From Pyrrhosoma nymphula (taxonomy: Eukaryota > Arthropoda > Insecta > Odonata > Coenagrionidae): a DNA stretch of 64,000 nucleotides. This document shows, piece by piece, positions 58,476 through 64,000 of this stretch. A model generated the notes under the pieces. That model saw only the letters and a list, made by a program, of their open reading frames with translations, was not told where the DNA came from and made no database searches. Made by a program: the position numbers and the translations under genes. How positions within the stretch are numbered: the first letter of the stretch is position 1; every line of letters starts with the position of its first letter. The stretch is from contig OY754333.1 of the NCBI GenBank assembly GCA_963573305.1, forward strand, positions 15,522,599 through 15,586,598, written 5' to 3'.

Positions 58476-61400
58476 CCTTCAATTTATTTATGATAAAGTT
58501 ATTTTGTGAGGTAATTTGTTTTCTTTAGCATTTTGTGGTAGAAAAGTGGTAAGGGTTTTTGCACTTAATGGCAAATTCCTTTGTAGTGGCTCGTAGGGCA
58601 CGGTGTAGACAGTAATGTAAACTTTTGAATCTCCAACTGCGTCCTTGACAATTCTTTTTTACACCGATGGTAAATATCTCAGCTCCAGGGTGTCTAACTC
58701 ATTTTGCTTCTGCTTTCTCCGCATCTCTTGCCTCTCTCTGACTCTTCCGTTATTCCGACATCCTCTTCCTTCTAATTCCTTCGTAATCCGTGCTTCCCGT
58801 CCTTTTTGCTCGCTTTTCCCGACCACGCCCTTCTCCCTCGCTCTTCCTCCGACAGTCATTTCACAACAGCCTCTGTTCCGTGCGGCAGCATCCGTGGGAA
58901 AACTGCCCGCGCTCAAGACCCTTTCCCACGGTCTAGTGCGAACCCTGACGATACCCCGCGAAGTAATGGCCGACGAGTATTAAAGGGTCTGCGGGCTGAA
59001 CCGCGCCCTCGTTTTCCGCCAAGCCCGGGTCACGCCTAAAGTGAGGGAGAGTCAGAAAGAGGAAGGAGAGAGGGGTTTCAACCTAATTCGCGTGCGACCA
59101 CGTGCTCTCTCTCATGCGTGGCCTTAATTTTTCTTTCGTGTCCGCATTTGTTTTTTCATATTTTTTTTATTCGCATTCTCCGAGTATTCCAACACATATT
59201 AAAAAATGTAGCATATTTATCATCACCCCCATACTTATGTTTCTTGCTGAAAATACCTGCGAAACCACTCAGTCCTACACTCAAAGGGTGTGAACTTTCT
59301 CTATAGGGCAGAGGCTGGTGTCGAGTTCCTTAATACATCTCGCCACGCGTACTTAATAATTCCTCCGAAAGCCCATAGAGGACTCGCCACGGCAAGGTTG
59401 CGCGTTGTGTTAAATGTGCTGAGCGGCTGGAGTTGTGCATTTTTTACTCCGGCTCCGCTACGCTCCTCGTTCGTTGTGAGATGACGATGGCCATGAGGCA
59501 CGTGCGCACTTAGCCAATGGTACGACCGCTGACGAGCTGCACTACGCGTGGAGATGCGCTCAAAGCATTCCGAGAGTTTTATGTGCTCCACTCAAAAGAG
59601 TAAGTACGCGTCAAAACACGGGATTAATCAAAGCACGTGACTTCTTTTCACCGCGGGGAGGCTCGCGGCTTTGCTCCCAAGGATGCTAGACGCGGAATTT
59701 TATCCGTAAGGACGCGCCCTGAATGAAGCGTCATAATCACGTGCTGCTGTCGAAACTAGAGATCCGGTTCTCGCCTTTTCGTACTAGAGGCGTCAAATGA
59801 ACCGTTTGTCCGACTGGAATGACGTCTGCTGGAGATTTTCGTCTATTAAGGCCAAAGCTCTATTATTTGAACGTTGCCGCATTCCTCCGTATGTCAAGTT
59901 AGATGTTTTGTTTTGTCAGGTAATGGCAAAAATTTACCATATTTTGGCCTACATTAACCCCTTCTGGGTCATTACAACAATGCATTTTTATTCGATTCAT
60001 TGCTATTTCACACGTGTAGCTAAAATGAAGGAAATTGGGGTTTCTTTAAATTTGGTTGGTCAGTCATGTGGGTAACTGCAATGGTTTTGCCATACTGACT
60101 CGACTAACTATTAAATTATACATAAGCAACACTTTCTACGTGATTATTCTACAAATGAATGCAATTTTGTAATAATGGCGGCAAAATCTGTTTGTGGAAA
60201 TCCGAAATAAAAGGAGGATATATAGATTAGTAGAATGTAAATTGCTTGTTAAAATTGTTGCCATTGTAGATTTTATCAAATTTAAAAATAATTCTCTAAT
60301 GAGGGCCTCTATCAAAACAGCTTAAGGCTACAGAGTTAAATGAGAAATTTGTAGAATTTTTTTGAATTTTCACGCAGGCTCTAGGCCATCATATACGTAC
60401 CTACTTCCGCGCCCACGACTATCATCCTAAATATTTTATATTTTTTTTGCGGCCTTCCTTTGGGTTGCCATTTCTCATTTGTTTCACGCTTTTGATTTTA
60501 TTTATACGAAATATGTTGTAGATTTGTGCAGTAATGCTCATTATATTTTTAAAAATTTACCTTTTTAACATCAATTTTCCTTCTTAAAAATGTCGTTGAT
60601 TTCATTTCTATGTACCACCTAGTATGGATACTTTTACATTACACCGTTGAAAATAATAGGACGATGTGATTGCCCATCCTATTTCTTGCAATCCGAGATG
60701 CATCTCATGAGAAGTAGTATAGTGATAAACAAACCTTTTTTGGGATTCTTTTTGCAATAATGTTGGTTTTTCTTACTCATAATTAGTTTATGAAACATAA
60801 GGGTTGGAGTAAATATTAAATTTCTCACATATTCGCGAGCATCTTCTTGGAAAAATGACTGCCGTAAGAAGCTAAGTGAGACTAAATTAAATAAAAAATG
60901 GTCACATTCAACTCTCAAGGCATGAAGGTATGGGTTTCAAAACAACGGACACTTTCAAAAAGTGTCCTGTATCTGTTTTACTTTTCATTAGGTGATTCAA
61001 TGCGTAATGAGCCAGTGTTCTAAAAAAAAACAGCGGCCGGCAAATGAAATACGCTTGTGTCCGGGGCACACATTGTTGTCGGAACCTGGGAATTTCCTCT
61101 TTAATTACATTTAGCTCGCAATGATCATTTCCTCTTTCTCCGGCTTCCGAATGGGCCTATCACTTTCTTACTCCTTTTTTATATTCTTTTTATGTCTCTT
61201 TCCTCGGATCTTGTACTGAAGGACTCGGTGCTTTATTCCGCTCACTATTTTTTCTCGTAACGCCGCTATAAGTTTTCACCCCCCCTCCACCTTCCACCGG
61301 CTTCATTCAGTGGAATTACTTGTTTCTTAGCAGCGTAGGAAAGAGAAAAAGAGACCGACTCGTTTAAATAAGGCACACGCTTTAACGGATACCGTGCGAT

Positions 61401-61553
61401 CCATCAGTGGAGGGGTGCAGTGCGATCGTCCCTGGTATTTTTTCATCGTCCCCCGAGCCAACCCTTTTCCCTCCCGTCTCTCCCTCCCCCACCCGCCATT
61501 TCCACCCCCCTTCCGAGGGTTCCCCGCGCTCGCGGAAAAACGTCAACGTCCTT

Positions 61554-61589
61554 CCCCCCCTACCCCCCTATACCCCCCCCCCGCCCCCC
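61554..61589 (-). other. G-quadruplex-prone C/G-run tract
   Basis: The plus strand has C runs of 7, 6, 10 and 6 separated by one to four bases. The minus strand therefore has four G runs of at least six with very short loops, an excellent match to G-quadruplex rules, with i-motif potential on the other strand. Confidence 0.8.
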
Positions 61590-62699
61590 GAAAACGTTTA
61601 CTTCACCCACGGGCTCTATAATGATGGAGCAATAAAAATTCTGGCTCGGTCCTATTAATTCCATCTTCTCCCAAAGCTCTTCATTCACATTCTCTCCTTC
61701 TTTCCCTATTTTCCCAAAGGTGGTGAAAAAAAAGCTATCGGCGTGTAATGGCCGAAAGAAATTCCGAATCAAAATGGAATTTAGCGCCCGCTAATGACGT
61801 CACGCGCTGAAGATTGGAGCGGGAGAAGGGGTGAGGATGGGGGGGAAGGGGACAAAGAGGTTTTTTTCTTCCGCGATTACTTTTTGGCAAGGAGCAGAGT
61901 GTCGTCATAAATGAGCTGTCACTCTCTCTCTTTCCTCTATACGCATTCGGTCGTCACTAAATGCATATTATATTTCAAAGCCATTGGAGTTGTGGCGTGA
62001 CATTAAATTCGTTGACATGAGTATTTTTCATTATTTCAGTACCCAGCGTTATTTTTGTGGGAATAATATTCTGCGGTTCATTTTTTTGCTTGGTTGATAA
62101 TAATTGCTTGGAAATTCCGTGTTGCATTATTATTTCGTAGCGTTGCGAAACCACTACGCAATAACTCCGTTGGGGTCTGTGATTAAAAAAGCAACACTCT
62201 TTATTCCAGATTTAATTTTAATAATAAATGGCAGTTCTCATTTAAATTTTAATGTTATCTATGACTTTTCTAATAATTTCCGTTAGTGTTTTATGGAAAA
62301 CTCAAGTAATTAAAAGAACACTCGGAATTAATGCTTTGCTAATAATATTTAACGCTTTAAATAAGTCAGGTTAGCTCACGTCATATTCATCGAGTTTAAC
62401 GTTTAAAGACACTGAGGCCGTATGCTCCTTAATTGCTGAATTTACACCCATTATTTGTTTAATAATGCATCATATTATGTCTGGGAGTATTTCGGGCCCT
62501 ATCTCAGATTTATGTAAATATCACCTAAATTTATTCAGATATAATTTAAAATAATGAATTATAGAACCTTTTCAGCTTGAAGGTAGCTTAGAAGTTATTG
62601 ATCTTACTGCACGACACTTGGCACTGTCATTTAATAATTATAATTAGAGCAATGCACCGGTTGAGGTAGGATTGAATGGAAGAGTGTCAAAATACTCTC

Positions 62700-63950
62700 G
62701 GCTTTTAGTGTCTCAAACCCTCATCTCCTTACGCGATTTCTTTCTGAATCTCAGTATAATTCCTACCATTAGTCATTCCGTCCATAAAGTCTATTCTCTT
62801 ACTTCCTTCTCCCCGCATACCCAACATCATCCTTTCTGTAGCAATTCTTTCCCATCATTACCCCTTCCTCGGACTTACTCTGCCTCATTGTAATATCCCC
62901 CAGAGGTGTCCTGTTCTCACCCACTACATGAAGCACTTCTTCCTCTTTCGTCTTCCTTTTCGAGCACTCTAATTAACCCATGCTTCTCCGCACACTCACA
63001 TATCAAACAGCTATAGGTAAGGTAACTATTCCGATTCTCTTTCGTCTCGAATTCAGATTTCTGCACCATACAGTGCCAAACTTAATAGCAAACTCTTCGC
63101 CGATATTTTCTTTCCCTTCTTACATAAGGTGCCCGTCGTCAGCCGACTCAAGGAGCGCTTCTTTTTCTTGCGCTCCTTCTAATTTTTTGCTACGAAACAT
63201 ATTTTCCTCCAGCATACTGCTCAAGTTATTAAATTGCCCTACATGCTCAACTTTGTAGCCTCCTATTTTGATGACTAGCCTCGTTTTCTTTGTCCAAGTA
63301 AATTTCATTATTTTGGTTTCGGATGATTGACCTTGATTGCGTATTGTATGCACTGATGCCTGCAATCTCTGGGTTGACTAGCCAACGCCTGGTTGTCCCT
63401 GAATCTAATCGACTTTATCAGCAGACCTCCTACTTTTATTCCGGTTTTTAAGTTTCCCTTGTTCTTTCCCTTCATTCTCTTCAATCCACTATTCATTAAT
63501 ACATTTATTTGTTTTTTTTTCCAATTCTCTCTATCAAACGCCCTTTGAAAATTATCAAAACATTCGAAAACGTCCTTAAAAATACTATAGGCTCCATTCC
63601 ATTAGTATTTTCAATACCGCATAGGCACTCCATGCTTCCTTACACTTTCTCAACCGAAACTAGAAACATCACCTGGGTAGTTATTTGCTCTCGTTGCAAA
63701 CCTTTTATTAATGATTCCTAGTAAAACGTTTGTGACGCGAGAATTAACCTGATTCTCCTCGTATTCTTAGACTTTCTCCTTCTTCAGAATAGGTTCTTTC
63801 AGCAAGTCCTCTTGCCATATTCTCTCCTCTTAAAACTAACGAATCGGTTTGAAAAATGCTCGTCTAATGATTCTTCATAATATTGTTGGTACCTTTAAAT
63901 GAGTTTTATCTCCTCCCACCGCTGGTTTTACTTCATGTCTCGTGATACCT
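62700..63950 (-). mobile_element. Decayed LINE fragment related to the copy at 25640-28391
   Basis: On the minus strand the same RT order is recognisable in broken frames. A fingers relic (LLKEPILKKEK) lies near 63800. The palm relic near 63560 corresponds to VDFEKAFD but reads roughly FDNFQRAFD. KVGGLLIKSIRF then leads to the catalytic box near 63405, which reads FRDNQA instead of FADDQA, so a catalytic aspartate is lost. A thumb relic (VEHVGQFNNLSSMLEEN) and the C-terminal RGEGSKRIDFMDGM stretch follow, ending near 62740. KVGG..IKS and DNQALASQ against DDQALVSQ show kinship with the first LINE. This copy is more diverged and is cut by the window edge region. Confidence 0.8.
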
Positions 63951-64000
63951 TCCGCTTTTCACTGCCTATCATCTGTGGTCCGAAGCTTTCATTTTCTATG

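Larger units (their letters stand above)
55254..62699. other. Non-coding stretch within the presumed intron
   Basis: Contains pyrimidine-rich blocks (57040-57430, 58680-58880, 61450-61590), four CACGTG sites between 59099 and 59743, the G-quadruplex tract, a TGACGTCA at 61795-61802 and the diverged repeat pair at 58403 and 60447. No exon recognised. Confidence 0.5.
54826..64000 (+). other. Intron downstream of the SMPDL3-like exon (extent at least to the next, unseen exon)
   Basis: This follows the GTGAGC donor at 54826. I found no continuation of the phosphodiesterase in the next 9 kb: no second metal-site motif of the GHTH type and no C-terminal domain. The intron is therefore probably over 9 kb, although a short exon could be missed by eye. 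It carries a fold-back 33 bp past the donor, a dispersed repeat, pyrimidine-rich microsatellite blocks and a decayed LINE near the window end. An unrelated gene nested in this region cannot be excluded, but none was recognised. Confidence 0.55.

Noticed and set aside
1..64000. CRISPR arrays, rRNA genes and prokaryotic operons
   Set aside because: No regularly spaced short direct repeats, no rRNA sequence and no gene-dense coding strand. The window is a eukaryotic repeat-rich region.

Overview
This is a window of an animal nuclear genome, most likely an arthropod and probably an insect. The evidence is AT-rich, largely non-coding DNA, GT-AG splice signals, LINE retrotransposons with an APE-type endonuclease and reverse transcriptase, Penelope-like elements (PLEs) carrying a GIY-YIG endonuclease, a tRNA-derived SINE, and an assembly gap of exactly 200 N. 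I see no bacterial-type genes, rRNA genes, intact tRNA genes or CRISPR arrays. I cannot name the species from the sequence alone.

Only one piece of host protein-coding sequence can be supported: a single internal exon at 54584-54825 (+). It encodes the metallophosphoesterase core of an acid sphingomyelinase-like phosphodiesterase (SMPDL3A/SMPDL3B family). No neighbouring exon was recognised, so the flanking introns run for many kilobases and much or all of the right-hand part of the window may be intron.

The rest is intergenic or intronic DNA with layered transposable-element remains. From left to right: a dispersed repeat (568-728); a 96-bp tandem duplication (1214-1405); a non-autonomous element with short terminal inverted repeats and repeated subterminal motifs (5074-5797); a long-inverted-repeat element with 14-bp direct flanks (8497-9415); a 145-bp palindrome (10472-10616); a smaller fold-back (17789-17951); the N gap (19453-19652); a decayed LINE with a readable endonuclease and reverse transcriptase (25640-28391, -); a 475-bp fold-back (36951-37425); a PLE 3' end (38213-38490, -); a LINE 3' relic (48240-48795, -); a PLE GIY-YIG fragment (51650-52255, -); a SINE, the exon, a fold-back and the second copy of the dispersed repeat (54233-55253); and a second decayed LINE related to the first (62700-63950, -).

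The most interesting pattern is a recurring hammerhead-like motif: CTGA(A/T)GA or a close variant, then a short hairpin, then GAAA(C). It lies about 60-90 nt past the stop codon of both PLE fragments. Related motifs, in varying states of decay, occur inside all four fold-backs. This suggests that several palindromes in this genome are head-to-head PLE tails that may carry, or descend from, hammerhead ribozymes. That is inference; a complete three-stem ribozyme fold was not demonstrated. I did not find a complete new protein-coding system.
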